64,000 nt of DNA. It comes from Pseudocoprococcus catus. Lineage in GTDB: Bacteria; Bacillota; Clostridia; Lachnospirales; Lachnospiraceae. Positions 8,326 through 18,252 of this stretch are shown here, piece by piece; position 1 is the first letter of the stretch; each line of letters opens with the position of its first letter. The DNA lies in assembly GCF_902381825.1 (NCBI RefSeq), contig NZ_LR698973.1, positions 1,731,297 to 1,795,296 on the forward strand, written 5' to 3'. A program made the translations under genes and the position numbers. The notes under the pieces are model-generated. The model was not told the DNA's origin, searched no databases, and was given only the letters and a program-made list of their open reading frames with translations.

Positions 8326-10541
8326 CAGGTGTACGCAGCAGAATAGGTTTAGTTGTTGTTTTGCTTCTGATATTGATTCCGGCCGTTTATGTTCTGGCAG
8401 ACGAGGCATATATAGATAGTAATCGATTCACAGTGAATGCAGCGGAGATTGACGGGGATATTCAGTTTGCGGATGTGACCGGATGCAGTGTTCGGATGCA
8501 GGTGACGAATCATGGTGATGACTTCGAGGGAACATTAAAGATTCTTCGTTATGAAAGTACTGACGGCAGTTATGTGTCTGCTGTGGGAAGAACCGTGCAT
8601 ATCAAGAGCGGGGAAACCCAGGATATTTATCTCAAGCTTTCCAATATTGCTTATGACGGGACACCGTATTATGTCCCTTTGCGTGTAGATTTCCTGGATA
8701 AGGATGGACAATTGCTGTGTCAAAAGATTACGGATTTTCAGGTATCACCGGACATCACAACGAAAGTGGCAGCAGGTGTTTATACGGATGATGCACAGAA
8801 ACGGGCTGTCATTGATCAATCCAGATTTAAGTATGAAACAATCAACATTTCCGGTGATATTACCATGAAGTCCAGACAGATGACAGACGAAGAACTGGCG
8901 AATATCAAGCAGCTGAATATCAATCTTCTGATTTTGGATAAAGCCGTGCCAGAAAGCACCTGGGAGAATGTTTCCGAATGGATTATGTGCGGCGGACATG
9001 CAATGATGGAAAAAGCGTGCTGTCAGAATATGATCCATAAGATGCCGGATGACAACGGTCTGGTGGATTGGGGAAAGGGTCGGATTCTTGTTTATGATGC
9101 ATCTGAGTGGAATGGTATCATGTTTCTTAAATCTGTCAGAAATTTGTTTGGAACGGATGGCATCCATGCATTGATCGCGGGAGACTATAGCGGATATTAC
9201 TGGAATGTCCAAACCATCCTTAATTATGATATTGCCAGTAAATTACCTCCGGTGACGATTTATTTCGTTATTTTGCTGATTTATATTTTATGTATAGGAC
9301 CGGCGGTCTATATGATCCTGAAAAAAAGAGATAAGCGGGAATATATGTGGCTGTGGATTCCGTGTCTGGCGGTATTATTTTCGGTGATTGCATATAAAGC
9401 GGGCAGCAGTGTCCGTTATGCAGAACCGTTTATACGATATTATTCTGTTGTTGATATAACGGAGGAGGCAAACATTGAGCAGACAAAGCTTGTTCTGATC
9501 AGTCCGAATAAAGGACGATCTGTGTTTAGTATCGATAGCCAATATAATCTGGAGCTTCTGAATGATATGTATTTGCTGTATGATGATCAGAATGACAGGT
9601 TGAAGACGCTGAAAGAAAAATTTGGAGATGCAGAATATGACATGGCCATGTCTGTTTCAGATACAAGGACGGATGTTATGGTAAACAGTGCGGCAACCTT
9701 TGATGAAGAACATTTTTCTAATGAGCGGATTTTGAAGTCTGAGGGTGGAATAGATGTGGATGCGGCTTATTATCGAGGTGAATTGACGGGAACGGTGACG
9801 AATACAACACCATGGAATCTACATGATGCGTTTATTATTCATAAGGGGCTGCTGTTCCAGCTCGGTGATCTTGATGCCGGTCAGACAATCACCTTGGATC
9901 ATCTGAAAGAAGCCCAGTTGGTAAAGAGCCGGAATGATGTCTTAGATACCTGGGAGATGAAGAATGAAGGCAATACAGCTGCAGTTTCGGCTGTGATGAG
10001 CGATTTGATCGGCAATATTACATCTGCATCAAGTATGACACTTGCGGATGATATTGTGGGCGGTTTTTCTATGGATTATGATATCGGTGTGCAGATCAGT
10101 GAAGATATCGCGTCCGTAGACGGCATAACACTGATCAAAGAGAAGACGGCGATAGCCGACAGCGGCAGCGGATGGGCAACACAAGCATTGATCGGACCGG
10201 AAGAACCGGAGAGTGAAGAGGAGCTTTATGCTTATGATACGGACAGTTATATGATTTATGGAACAGATATGCTGAATGTGTCTTATGTGGTTGAAAGGCT
10301 GTCTGGTGAACTGTATTTGAAGTGGCTGAATCCGGATGCAGGTATGAGCGTTTCGTTTTATAATCTTTCGACCGGGGTATATGATACAGTGTTTCGGGAC
10401 AGTGACGAAATGGCAGAAGATGATCTGAAGAATTATATTGCAAAGGACGGTAAGATCAAAGCGCATGTTCAGGCAGCAGATGCCAATGAAGATCATTATA
10501 TGCCTGTATTTACCGTGTCAGGAGGCGAAGAGAATGATTGA
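8322..10541 (+). CDS. Large membrane protein of unknown function in TCS-ABC operon
   Basis: 739 residues; I do not recognise a named family. N-terminal hydrophobic segment (about 8-26, possibly a signal peptide), an extracytoplasmic beta-rich part (about 30-180), a region around 186-230 with a pattern like class I glutamine-amidotransferase-like folds (NLLILD, then ICGGHAM-type spacing as MCGGHAM) without an evident catalytic Cys-His-Glu, two transmembrane helices (about 309-335 and 341-361), then a large second external domain (370-739). Starts at ATG 8322 overlapping the kinase stop; it overlaps the ABC ATPase gene by 8 bases. The position between a sensor kinase and an ABC-2 exporter suggests an accessory subunit of the exporter or of sensing; this is inference. 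Confidence 0.7.
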   Translation: MTGVRSRIGLVVVLLLILIPAVYVLADEAYIDSNRFTVNAAEIDGDIQFADVTGCSVRMQVTNHGDDFEGTLKILRYESTDGSYVSAVGRTVHIKSGETQDIYLKLSNIAYDGTPYYVPLRVDFLDKDGQLLCQKITDFQVSPDITTKVAAGVYTDDAQKRAVIDQSRFKYETINISGDITMKSRQMTDEELANIKQLNINLLILDKAVPESTWENVSEWIMCGGHAMMEKACCQNMIHKMPDDNGLVDWGKGRILVYDASEWNGIMFLKSVRNLFGTDGIHALIAGDYSGYYWNVQTILNYDIASKLPPVTIYFVILLIYILCIGPAVYMILKKRDKREYMWLWIPCLAVLFSVIAYKAGSSVRYAEPFIRYYSVVDITEEANIEQTKLVLISPNKGRSVFSIDSQYNLELLNDMYLLYDDQNDRLKTLKEKFGDAEYDMAMSVSDTRTDVMVNSAATFDEEHFSNERILKSEGGIDVDAAYYRGELTGTVTNTTPWNLHDAFIIHKGLLFQLGDLDAGQTITLDHLKEAQLVKSRNDVLDTWEMKNEGNTAAVSAVMSDLIGNITSASSMTLADDIVGGFSMDYDIGVQISEDIASVDGITLIKEKTAIADSGSGWATQALIGPEEPESEEELYAYDTDSYMIYGTDMLNVSYVVERLSGELYLKWLNPDAGMSVSFYNLSTGVYDTVFRDSDEMAEDDLKNYIAKDGKIKAHVQAADANEDHYMPVFTVSGGEEND

Positions 10542-11475
10542 GATCCGACATCTGTATAAAGCTTTTGACAATCATATGGTTCTCAGAAACCTGAATATGA
10601 AGATTAATGAGGGTGCGGTGTATGGGTTTGTGGGACCGAACGGAGCCGGCAAGACAACAACCATGCGTATTATTGCCGGTTTGCTGAAGGCTGACAGCGG
10701 ACAGATTCTGATCGATGGTGAAGATATCGATGCCAGACATAAAGAGCTGATCGGCTATATGCCGGATTTCTTTGGTGTCTATGACAGGCTGAGAGTAAAA
10801 GAATATATGGCCTTTTTTGCTTCTATTTATGGTCTTGATAAGGAAGAAACAGAGAAAAAGATCAGGCAGCTTCTGGAGCTTGTAAGGCTGACAGAGAAGA
10901 AAGAGGCATATGTAGACAGCCTTTCAAGAGGCATGAAGCAGCGCCTTTGTCTGGCAAGATGTATGATTCATGACCCGAAACTACTGATTCTTGATGAACC
11001 GGCGTCAGGTCTTGATCCAAGAGCCCGTTATGAATTCAAGGAAATTATCAGACAATTGAGAAAAGAAGGCAGAACTATCATGATCAGTTCGCATATTCTT
11101 TCCGATCTTTCAGAAATGTGTACGAACATTTGTATTATTGATGAAGGAAGATGCGTGATGGAAGGCAGCGTGGATGAGATTGAGTATCACATGATCACGG
11201 CTTCTCCGCTTGTTATCCGTACGGCAGGAAGACAGGAAGATGCGATCCGTCTGATCAGACAGAATGAAATGGTGGAGACGCTTTCTTATAATGAAAATGA
11301 GATTCAGGCAGTCTTTAAGGGTGAACGGGAAGATGAGGTTATGCTGCTTCATGAACTGATGGCAGCAGATATTCCGGTTTATTCCTTCGGCAGAGACAGA
11401 AGCAGTCTTGAGACGTTATTTATGCAGATTACGGACCGGGAGGTGAAAGAACATGCGCATGAATCCGGTCTATAA
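10534..11475 (+). CDS. ABC transporter ATP-binding protein
   Basis: Cytoplasmic ATPase of an ABC-2 exporter, 313 residues from ATG 10534. Walker A GPNGAGKTTT (about 38-47), signature LSRGMKQRL (about 130-138), Walker B LLILDEPASGLDP (about 150-162), and the switch His in SSHILSDL. The C-terminal ~80 residues form the extra domain found in drug- and bacitracin-type exporters. The start was chosen because AGGAGG lies just upstream; the frame is open further 5' inside the preceding gene but without similarity. It overlaps both neighbours (8 bases before, 23 after), a sign of a tight operon. Confidence 0.92.
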   Translation: MIEIRHLYKAFDNHMVLRNLNMKINEGAVYGFVGPNGAGKTTTMRIIAGLLKADSGQILIDGEDIDARHKELIGYMPDFFGVYDRLRVKEYMAFFASIYGLDKEETEKKIRQLLELVRLTEKKEAYVDSLSRGMKQRLCLARCMIHDPKLLILDEPASGLDPRARYEFKEIIRQLRKEGRTIMISSHILSDLSEMCTNICIIDEGRCVMEGSVDEIEYHMITASPLVIRTAGRQEDAIRLIRQNEMVETLSYNENEIQAVFKGEREDEVMLLHELMAADIPVYSFGRDRSSLETLFMQITDREVKEHAHESGL

Positions 11476-12430
11476 AAATGAACTGAAGATGTCGGCCAGA
11501 TCAATGCAGCTTCCGGTGCTGGCTGTGATTTTTAACAGTATTCTGTCGGTTGTTGCTTTGATTGCTTTATATGGCATTCGACAGAACTATATCAACAGCG
11601 GCGGAAATCCGTATCATTCGATGATGATACTTTATGTTGTTGTCCTGACTATAGAAGTGGTTTTACTCTGTCTTTTTGTACCATCGGCAGCCGGCGGCAG
11701 CATTGCCGGTGAGCGGGAACGTCAGACACTGGACATTCTGCTGTCATCAAGGATGACGGTAAGGGAGATTGTTACGGGCAAACTGCTGTCTTGTATCAGT
11801 ATGGCAGTGCTGCTTGTTGTGACAAGCATTCCAATTTTGGCGGTGACATCTATGTATGGCGGCATGCAGCTGGGATCACTTTATCAGTCAGCAGCCTATG
11901 TGGGATTTTTTATTCTGTTTGCCGGAAGTATCGGTGTTTTTTGCTCCTGCCGTTTCAAAAAGACAACTTATGCTTCTATATCGGCTTATGGTGTGCTGAT
12001 TGTTTTGACAATAGGAACCGGTTTGCTGGTTCTTCTACTTAATATGGTTTTTGGCGACGGATTTGGGCAGTTTTCGGTGACAGCCTCTATGTCGGATATT
12101 TCCTGTGCATACAGCAGTGAGGTAGATAGGGGCACGGGTGTGTCTGCAGTGCATGCAGTTGCCGGAATTATCTACCTCTGGCTGTTGAATCCGGCCATTA
12201 CCTATGGTATGCTTATTTCTCATCAGATAGGAGAAATCGGCATAGTGGAGGAATTATTGCATCGAATGGGAGCGGCACAGGTGGTAGTTGAACACTGGCT
12301 TGCTGTCAGCGTATTTGTTCAGGCTGTTTTCATCATCATTATGATAGCTTTGTCGGCAAAATACCTGGATCCGCAGAATGAACGCTTTAAAGCGGGCAAT
12401 AAAATATTAAAAAAGCATAAATCTCAATAA
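11453..12430 (+). CDS. ABC-2 type transporter permease
   Basis: Integral membrane partner of the preceding ATPase, 325 residues. Six or so hydrophobic segments are visible, with the permease hallmark GSIAGERERQTLDILLSS (about 82-99) in the first cytoplasmic loop. GGGAGGTG at 11438-11445 supports ATG 11453; ATG 11459 is possible. Last gene of the regulator-kinase-membrane protein-ATPase-permease operon. Substrate unknown; peptides or lipid-directed antibiotics are the usual substrates when such exporters accompany VanRS-like systems (inference). Confidence 0.88.
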   Translation: MRMNPVYKNELKMSARSMQLPVLAVIFNSILSVVALIALYGIRQNYINSGGNPYHSMMILYVVVLTIEVVLLCLFVPSAAGGSIAGERERQTLDILLSSRMTVREIVTGKLLSCISMAVLLVVTSIPILAVTSMYGGMQLGSLYQSAAYVGFFILFAGSIGVFCSCRFKKTTYASISAYGVLIVLTIGTGLLVLLLNMVFGDGFGQFSVTASMSDISCAYSSEVDRGTGVSAVHAVAGIIYLWLLNPAITYGMLISHQIGEIGIVEELLHRMGAAQVVVEHWLAVSVFVQAVFIIIMIALSAKYLDPQNERFKAGNKILKKHKSQ

Positions 12431-12436
12431 AATCAG

Positions 12437-12465
12437 TTGCATTACCTTTACGAATCGTGTATAAC
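12437..12465 (+). promoter_or_regulatory. Promoter for CPBP protease gene
   Basis: TTGCAT (12437-12442), 17-base spacer, TATAAC (12460-12465), about 50 bases before the GTG start. Confidence 0.6.
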
Positions 12466-12516
12466 AGATGAAAGGTATCTTTGGATATTCATTTGAGATA
12501 AAAGGAGTTTGGTAAA

Positions 12517-13389
12517 GTGACACAGGAAAGCTGGTTTCAGAGATTATGGCGTCTGATTACGCCGGAGCTGATATATCTTGCGATATGTTATATAGTTGAT
12601 CTTGCGGCAGCTGCTTATTTGAACTTTTCAATGGGCGGAGAGTATTCATCAGGGGATTTTGAGAAATTTACGGTAGTTTTGTCTGATAAACTGATTCAGT
12701 ATGCGGTATTGCTGCAGACTGTGGCAGCGTTTTTCAGTATATTGATCCTGCTTCGGATGTATTTTAAAGACTACAGAAAAAGACGCTTTGTCTTTGAAAG
12801 GAAGGGCACTGCATGGCCATGGTGGGGACTTTTGATTCCGATTGGCGTACTCGTTTCTCTGGCAGGCAATCTTCTGATCAATTTGACGAATCTGACAGAG
12901 GTATCTGAGAATTTTGAACAGTCCCAGAAGCTGCTGTTTTCAGGTCCTTTTGTGATACAGATTATTGGCATCGGCATGATCATTCCTATATGTGAGGAAC
13001 TCATTTACCGCGGTCTGATCTTTATGCGGATGCGTCAGTATTGCAATGTAAATCTGGCCATTGGCTTGTCGGCGCTTCTGTTTGCTGCCTTTCACGGCAA
13101 TGTCGTTCAGGGAATTTATGGCTTTGCAACCGGTGTCTTATTTGCATATGTGTATGAGAAATATGGTTCATTAAAGGCACCAGTGCTGGTTCATGTCTCA
13201 GCCAATCTCATGTCGCTGGGACTCTCGTATGTGAACCCTTCCTTTGCGGACAAAGGGAGAGTGTTTATAGCAGGAATTGCAGCAGCAGCGGTATGTCTCT
13301 TACTGTTATGGGCAGTGGACGGACATGTTGCAACCAGGAGAATCTATCTGAATAATACAGATGCAGCTGCCGGAGAGCAGGAAGATTAA
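12517..13389 (+). CDS. CPBP-family (Abi/CAAX-like) intramembrane metalloprotease
   Basis: Multi-pass membrane protein of 290 residues in the CPBP glutamic/metalloprotease family. The three catalytic motifs are present: EELIYRG (EExxxR, about 160-166), FAAFHGN (FxxxH, about 189-195), and HVSANLMS (HxxxN, about 226-233). About seven hydrophobic helices. Starts at GTG 12517 with AAAGGAG about ten bases upstream. It has its own promoter and a strong terminator, so it is monocistronic. Members act in prenyl-protein processing, bacteriocin self-immunity or anti-sigma cleavage; the role here is not readable, although its location next to an antimicrobial-response-type operon is suggestive. Confidence 0.88.
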   Translation: MTQESWFQRLWRLITPELIYLAICYIVDLAAAAYLNFSMGGEYSSGDFEKFTVVLSDKLIQYAVLLQTVAAFFSILILLRMYFKDYRKRRFVFERKGTAWPWWGLLIPIGVLVSLAGNLLINLTNLTEVSENFEQSQKLLFSGPFVIQIIGIGMIIPICEELIYRGLIFMRMRQYCNVNLAIGLSALLFAAFHGNVVQGIYGFATGVLFAYVYEKYGSLKAPVLVHVSANLMSLGLSYVNPSFADKGRVFIAGIAAAAVCLLLLWAVDGHVATRRIYLNNTDAAAGEQED

Positions 13390-13404
13390 GCAGGCGTATT
13401 GAAA

Positions 13405-13437
13405 ACGGGAAATTTCAACAGGAATTTCCCGTTTTTT
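13405..13437 (+). terminator. Intrinsic terminator
   Basis: Perfect 10-bp stem ACGGGAAATT / AATTTCCCGT (13405-13414 and 13423-13432) with an 8-base loop, followed by TTTTTT. Confidence 0.93.
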
Positions 13438-13562
13438 TGATGTATAAGTGCCTTTTGTCCATCTATCAGGGGCGTGATTCGTCAATGAATGATGATTGCC
13501 GTATATTTTTGAGTGTGCTATACTTTTAATGTCAGGGAAGGACTGAACATTTGAAAATGGCA

Positions 13563-13591
13563 TTGACTTTTCAGACAAGATAGTGTAATAT
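13563..13591 (+). promoter_or_regulatory. recA promoter
   Basis: TTGACT (13563-13568), 17-base spacer, TAATAT (13586-13591). The SOS operator lies directly over or just after the expected start point. Confidence 0.7.
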
Positions 13592-13605
13592 AAACATTAG
13601 TTCGA

Positions 13606-13619
13606 AGAACGGATGTTCA
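13606..13619 (+). promoter_or_regulatory. LexA (SOS) operator of recA
   Basis: GAAC-GGAT-GTTC at 13607-13618 matches the Gram-positive SOS box (core GAAC-N4-GTTC, consensus CGAACRNRYGTTYC) except at the two outermost bases. Located 15 bases after the -10, where LexA would block transcription. Confidence 0.85.
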
Positions 13620-13706
13620 CGAAACGCATGAAAGATGTGCGGGCATATATAATGAATCAGAGTCATTAAGGCCGGTTGGCTGTCAGAGAATAAAGGAGAT
13701 TTTGGG

Positions 13707-14798
13707 ATGGATAACAGTGAAAAGTTGAAAGCTTTGGATGCAGCAATTTCAAAGATTGAGAAGGATTTTGGCAAGGGTGCGATCATGAAGCTCGGGGACA
13801 AGAGCAAGAACATGGATGTGGAGACGGTTCCCACCGGTTCTTTGAGTCTGGATCTTGCGCTGGGGCTTGGTGGCCTTCCGAAGGGACGTGTTGTAGAGAT
13901 CTACGGACCGGAATCTTCCGGTAAGACCACAGTGACATTACATATGGTTGCAGAAGTGCAGAAACGAGGCGGTATTGCAGGATTTATCGATGCTGAACAT
14001 GCCCTGGATCCCTCTTATGCCCGCAGGATTGGTGTAGATATTGACAATCTTTATATTTCACAGCCGGATAATGGCGAGCAGGCACTGGAGATCACTGAGA
14101 TGATGGTTCGTTCCGGTGCTGTGGATATTATCGTTGTGGACTCTGTTGCGGCACTGGTTCCGAAGGCGGAGATTGATGGCGATATGGGCGATTCTCATGT
14201 GGGTCTCCAGGCAAGATTGATGTCCCAGGCTCTCAGAAAGCTGACAGCGATCATCAGTAAGTCAAATTGTATTGTTATTTTTATTAATCAGCTGCGTGAG
14301 AAGGTCGGCGTTATGTTTGGCAGTCCTGAGACGACAACCGGCGGCCGTGCACTGAAGTTCTATTCATCGATCCGAATGGATATCCGTCGTATTGAAGCGA
14401 TTAAGCAGGGCGGAGAGATCGTCGGTAACCGTACACGTGTGAAGGTTGTGAAGAATAAAGTGGCACCGCCGTTTAAGGAAGCGGAATTTGATATTATGTT
14501 TGGTAAGGGCATATCAAGAGAAGGGGATATTCTTGATCTGGCAGCCAATACAGGGATTGTCAACAAGAGCGGCGCGTGGTATTCTTATAATGATGCCAAG
14601 ATTGGCCAGGGTCGTGAGAATACGAAGAACTATTTCCGTGAGAATCCGGAGATTATGGAAGAAATCGAACATAAGGTTCGTGCACACTTTGGTCTGGAGG
14701 CAGAAGGAAACGATGAAAATGCAGGCGGTCAGAGATCAGACAGTGTGAAAAAGGGTTCTGATATGACTGCTTCTGAGACAGTGACGGAGAATGAATAA
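13707..14798 (+). CDS. recA: Recombinase RecA
   Basis: ATP-dependent strand-exchange protein and co-protease for LexA, 363 residues. Walker [10 protein letters not shown] (about 67-75), IDAEHALDP (about 95-103), Walker [10 protein letters not shown] (about 145-153), and the DNA-binding loop regions [20 protein letters not shown] are all present. The last ~30 residues are acidic and polar, like the regulatory tail of other RecA proteins. AAAGGAG precedes ATG 13707. An SOS box and promoter are upstream and recX follows after 5 bases, the usual coupling. Confidence 0.98.
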   Translation: MDNSEKLKALDAAISKIEKDFGKGAIMKLGDKSKNMDVETVPTGSLSLDLALGLGGLPKGRVVEIYGPESSGKTTVTLHMVAEVQKRGGIAGFIDAEHALDPSYARRIGVDIDNLYISQPDNGEQALEITEMMVRSGAVDIIVVDSVAALVPKAEIDGDMGDSHVGLQARLMSQALRKLTAIISKSNCIVIFINQLREKVGVMFGSPETTTGGRALKFYSSIRMDIRRIEAIKQGGEIVGNRTRVKVVKNKVAPPFKEAEFDIMFGKGISREGDILDLAANTGIVNKSGAWYSYNDAKIGQGRENTKNYFRENPEIMEEIEHKVRAHFGLEAEGNDENAGGQRSDSVKKGSDMTASETVTENE

Positions 14799-14803
14799 GA
14801 ATA

Positions 14804-15436
14804 ATGACAGTTACAGCGATTGAGTCTGTGACACGACATAAGATGCGGGTTTCCTTGGATGGGGAACCTGCATTTGTGTTCACGGACAAGGAGATAAGAG
14901 AGTGGAATCTGGAAGAAGAAATGGTGCTGGATGATTCGGAAGAACAGGCTCTTTTACAGTATGTCAGCCGTGAAGCGGCACGCACAGCGATGAATCTTCT
15001 TGTGAAGCGGGATTATGCTGAGGCAGAGCTTTATCGAAAGTTGAGAGATAAGGGATACAGTGAGTTTTTTGCAGGGAAAGGCATTGAGTATGTATCGGCC
15101 TATCATTATCTTGATGATGCACGTTATGCAAGACAGATGATCGGGAGTCGGAAGGACACGACGAGCCGGAAGATGATGGTGAGTAGGATGCGGCAGAAAG
15201 GACTTTCAGATGAAGTAATCCAGGAGGCAATGGAAGAGGCAGATTGGACAGATGAAATGGGGCTTACAAGAGAGCTCCGAAGACGTTTTTCTTCAGCAGA
15301 GCAGATAGAATCGCTGACAGATAAGGACAGACAGAAGCTGATCCAGTCACTGATGCGCAAGGGATATGGGTACAGTGACATTCAACATGTGATCCGGCAT
15401 TTAGATGAATTGGAGGAAGGTACAATATGGAATTGA
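14804..15436 (+). CDS. recX: RecA regulatory protein RecX
   Basis: Modulates RecA filament activity. 210 residues, built of helical RecX repeats: RDYAEAELYRKLRDKGYSE (about 68-86), a middle repeat with YLDDARYARQMI (about 100-111), and a C-terminal repeat with IQSLMRKGYGYSDIQHVI (about 180-197). The first ~50 residues are the extra N-terminal domain common in Firmicute RecX. Downstream of recA by 5 bases; the ribosome-binding site GGAGA lies 13 bases before ATG, rather far, so translation may depend on recA coupling. Overlaps the AEC transporter by 10 bases. Confidence 0.9.
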   Translation: MTVTAIESVTRHKMRVSLDGEPAFVFTDKEIREWNLEEEMVLDDSEEQALLQYVSREAARTAMNLLVKRDYAEAELYRKLRDKGYSEFFAGKGIEYVSAYHYLDDARYARQMIGSRKDTTSRKMMVSRMRQKGLSDEVIQEAMEEADWTDEMGLTRELRRRFSSAEQIESLTDKDRQKLIQSLMRKGYGYSDIQHVIRHLDELEEGTIWN

Positions 15437-16359
15437 GTATTCTTTTGGCAGAGCAGATTTTTTCGCTTCTGTTAATGGTATTGACAGGCTATGTGGTACG
15501 CAAGCTGAATGTTGTGCCGAAAAGCGGCAGAAAGGTTTTGGCTTCCATTGTTCTCTATGTGTCAGCGCCGTGTATCGTATTTGATTCTTTTCAGATTGAA
15601 TATTCTTCAGAGAAACTTTTTGGCCTTGTGGTTGGATTTGCAGCAGCTTGCATTGCACTGGCGGTTTTTATATGGGCAGCTTCTGTGTGCAAGAAGATTT
15701 TTCATTTGTCAGCTTCAGAACAGACATCGGTTACTTATGCGAATACAGGCAATATGATCATTCCGTTGGTGAATAATATACTCGGTTCGGAATATGTGCT
15801 GTATACGAGCCCTTACAATTGTACCCAGACAGCTCTTCTCTGGATCCATGCCTATAATCTGATCACCGGGAATAAGAATGTTCAATTGAAGAAGATTTTG
15901 CTGAATCCCAATATCATAGCAATGGTAGCAGGCCTGATCTTCTTTTTACTGGGTATCCAGCTTCCGGGACCGCTGCACCATACAGTGACTCAGCTGGGCA
16001 GCCTGATCGGACCTTTAAGCATGCTGAATGTAGGGTTTATTATGGCTGAAGAGAACCTGCTGGATGTATTTAAAGGCAGGAAGATATGGCTGGTGACGAT
16101 TCTGCGTCTGATCATTCTGCCGATGATCATGATCTTTTGCGTGCGCCTGACGGGGATAACATTCAGATTTCCCCAGACGAAAAGTGTATTGCTGATCTCA
16201 CTGTTGGCAGCAGCAGCACCGACAGCTTCATCTATTGCACAGTTTGCAGAGATTGCGGACAATGATGCTGTTCCGGCAGGAAAGATCAATATACTGTCAA
16301 CTTTGTGCTGTATCATTACAATGCCGGTGGTGATCATGATTTATCAAGTGCTGTGTTAA
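15427..16359 (+). CDS. AEC-family (auxin efflux carrier-like) transporter
   Basis: Ten-helix membrane protein, 310 residues, with the AEC pattern: GYVVRKLNVVPKSGRKVLA near the N-terminus, NTGNMIIPLVNNILG (about 106-120) in the unwound core helix, and a second half starting at about 150 that repeats the same topology. Substrates of bacterial AEC carriers are usually organic acids such as malate or lactate; none can be assigned here. GGAGGAAGG before ATG 15427 and the 10-base overlap with recX suggest co-transcription with recA-recX; no functional link is known. Confidence 0.85.
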   Translation: MELSILLAEQIFSLLLMVLTGYVVRKLNVVPKSGRKVLASIVLYVSAPCIVFDSFQIEYSSEKLFGLVVGFAAACIALAVFIWAASVCKKIFHLSASEQTSVTYANTGNMIIPLVNNILGSEYVLYTSPYNCTQTALLWIHAYNLITGNKNVQLKKILLNPNIIAMVAGLIFFLLGIQLPGPLHHTVTQLGSLIGPLSMLNVGFIMAEENLLDVFKGRKIWLVTILRLIILPMIMIFCVRLTGITFRFPQTKSVLLISLLAAAAPTASSIAQFAEIADNDAVPAGKINILSTLCCIITMPVVIMIYQVLC

Positions 16360-16424
16360 TGTTTTAACCAAAGATAAATAGTCACAAAATTTTGACAATT
16401 CAAGGGGTTTTATGCATAGGATAC

Positions 16425-16453
16425 TTGACATAAGTTCAAAAAAAGTATAAAAT
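16425..16453 (+). promoter_or_regulatory. rny promoter
   Basis: TTGACA (16425-16430), 17-base spacer, TAAAAT (16448-16453). A second TTGACA at 16392 has only a weak TAGGAT at 19 bases and may be a minor promoter. Confidence 0.7.
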
Positions 16454-16501
16454 TTAAGTGTTGTATTCTAATACAATGAAATTAAATAAGGAGGTGCTCC
16501 T

Positions 16502-18043
16502 GTGCCAGTAATAGCTATTATTGTGCTTGTTCTTGGCATTCTCCTCATTTTAGCTGGACTTTATCTGATCAAAAGCAATAAAGATAAAGCTGAGAAGATT
16601 GGCAATGCAGAAGAAAAGGCCCGTAACATTATTGATGAGGCTTTGAAAGCTGCAGAGACCAAGAAAAGAGAAGGTTTGTTGGAACTTAAGGAAGAAACTT
16701 TAAGAAACAAGAACGAACTGGAGAGAGAGAGTAAGGAACGTCGCTCTGAACTGCAGAAGTTTGAGAAGCGTGTTCTTGCTAAGGAAGAAGCACTTGACAG
16801 AAAGGCAGATTCACTTGAGAAGAGGGAGAGTCAGCTGACTTCAAGAGAAGACAGGCTGAACAAACGTCAGGCTGAAGTGGATGCTCTGAGCGAAAAGAGA
16901 GTACAGGAACTTGAACGAATCTCAGGTTTGACCTCCGAACAGGCAAAAGATTATCTTCTGAAGACTGTGGAAGATGAAGTGAAACATGAAACAGCAATGT
17001 TAGTGAAGGAACTTGAAACCAGGGCAAAGGAAGAGGCAGGAAAGAAAGCCAAAGAGTACGTGGTTACCGCAATCCAGAAATGTGCAGCTGACCATGTTGC
17101 TGAGACAACGATTTCCGTTGTTCCGCTTCCGAATGACGAGATGAAGGGACGTATTATCGGTCGTGAAGGCCGTAATATCCGTACACTGGAGACGATGACA
17201 GGTGTTGATCTGATTATTGATGATACACCGGAAGCCGTTATTCTTTCCAGTTTTGACCCGATTCGTCGTGAAGTTGCCCGAATTGCCCTTGAGAAATTAA
17301 TTGTCGATGGACGTATCCATCCGGCCAGAATCGAAGAAATGGTAGAGAAGGCGCAGAAGGAAGTCGAGACAATGATTCGCGAGGAAGGTGAAGCAGCAAC
17401 ACTGGAAGTTGGTGTACATGGCATTCATCCGGAACTTGTACGTCTCCTGGGTAAGATGAAGTTCAGAACAAGCTATGGTCAGAATGCGCTGAAGCATTCT
17501 ATCGAAGTAGCTCAGTTATCAGGTTTACTGGCAGCTGAGATCGGCGTTGATGTTCGTATGGCGAAACGTGCGGGATTATTGCATGATATTGGCAAGTCTG
17601 TTGATCATGAGATGGAAGGATCTCATATCCAGATTGGCGTTGATTTATGTAAGAAGTACAAAGAGTCACCGATTGTTATTAATGCTGTTGAATCACATCA
17701 TGGTGATGTTGAACCGACATCGTTGATCGCATGTATTGTACAGGCTGCAGATACTATTTCTGCTGCAAGACCTGGTGCAAGACGTGAAACACTTGAAACC
17801 TACACAAACAGATTGAATCAATTAGAAGATATTACCAACAGCTTTAAGGGTGTTGAGAAATCTTTTGCAATTCAGGCAGGTAGAGAGATTCGTGTAATGG
17901 TAGTTCCAGAGCAGGTAAGTGATGCAGATATGATCTTACTTGCAAGAGATATTGCGAAGCAGATTGAAGCGGAGCTTGAATATCCGGGCCAGATTAAAGT
18001 AAATGTAATCAGAGAGTCAAGAGTAATGGAATATGCGAAATAA
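16502..18043 (+). CDS. rny: Ribonuclease Y
   Basis: Membrane-anchored endoribonuclease that initiates mRNA decay, 513 residues. An N-terminal transmembrane helix (about 3-22) is followed by a long charged coiled coil (about 25-190), a KH RNA-binding domain with [15 protein letters not shown] (about 218-232), and an HD nuclease domain with [11 protein letters not shown] (about 330-340) and [12 protein letters not shown] (about 358-369). Start is GTG 16502 after AAGGAGGTG. Full family length. Own promoter and terminator, so it is monocistronic. Confidence 0.97.
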   Translation: MPVIAIIVLVLGILLILAGLYLIKSNKDKAEKIGNAEEKARNIIDEALKAAETKKREGLLELKEETLRNKNELERESKERRSELQKFEKRVLAKEEALDRKADSLEKRESQLTSREDRLNKRQAEVDALSEKRVQELERISGLTSEQAKDYLLKTVEDEVKHETAMLVKELETRAKEEAGKKAKEYVVTAIQKCAADHVAETTISVVPLPNDEMKGRIIGREGRNIRTLETMTGVDLIIDDTPEAVILSSFDPIRREVARIALEKLIVDGRIHPARIEEMVEKAQKEVETMIREEGEAATLEVGVHGIHPELVRLLGKMKFRTSYGQNALKHSIEVAQLSGLLAAEIGVDVRMAKRAGLLHDIGKSVDHEMEGSHIQIGVDLCKKYKESPIVINAVESHHGDVEPTSLIACIVQAADTISAARPGARRETLETYTNRLNQLEDITNSFKGVEKSFAIQAGREIRVMVVPEQVSDADMILLARDIAKQIEAELEYPGQIKVNVIRESRVMEYAK

Positions 18044-18105
18044 CTTGCATTGAGTGAGTGTATATCCGACAAACGATTTGTTTATAAACTTTGATAGGGA
18101 ATAAT

Positions 18106-18146
18106 AGAGGCAGAATAGATCAGTGATCAGGATTCTGCCTCTTTTT
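18106..18146 (+). terminator. rny terminator
   Basis: Perfect 11-bp stem AGAGGCAGAAT / ATTCTGCCTCT (18106-18116, 18132-18142) followed by TTTT. Confidence 0.93.
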
Positions 18147-18186
18147 ATGTGATAATCTTATGTATACTTGGGAAAATGTTAGTACT

Positions 18187-18214
18187 TTGCAGAAAAAGTG
18201 AAATGTGATATAGT
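18187..18214 (+). promoter_or_regulatory. Promoter of the mrp-molybdenum hydroxylase operon
   Basis: TTGCAG (18187-18192), 16-base spacer, TATAGT (18209-18214), about 39 bases before the mrp start. No riboswitch-like structure fits in the short leader. Confidence 0.6.
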
Positions 18215-18252
18215 GGTAGTATATGTTGAAAAGAAGAAAGGGTGTAAATATA

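Noticed and set aside
18044..18252. Molybdenum-cofactor or other riboswitch before the hydroxylase operon
   Set aside because: The interval holds only the rny terminator and a promoter; the leader is about 30 bases, too short for an aptamer.
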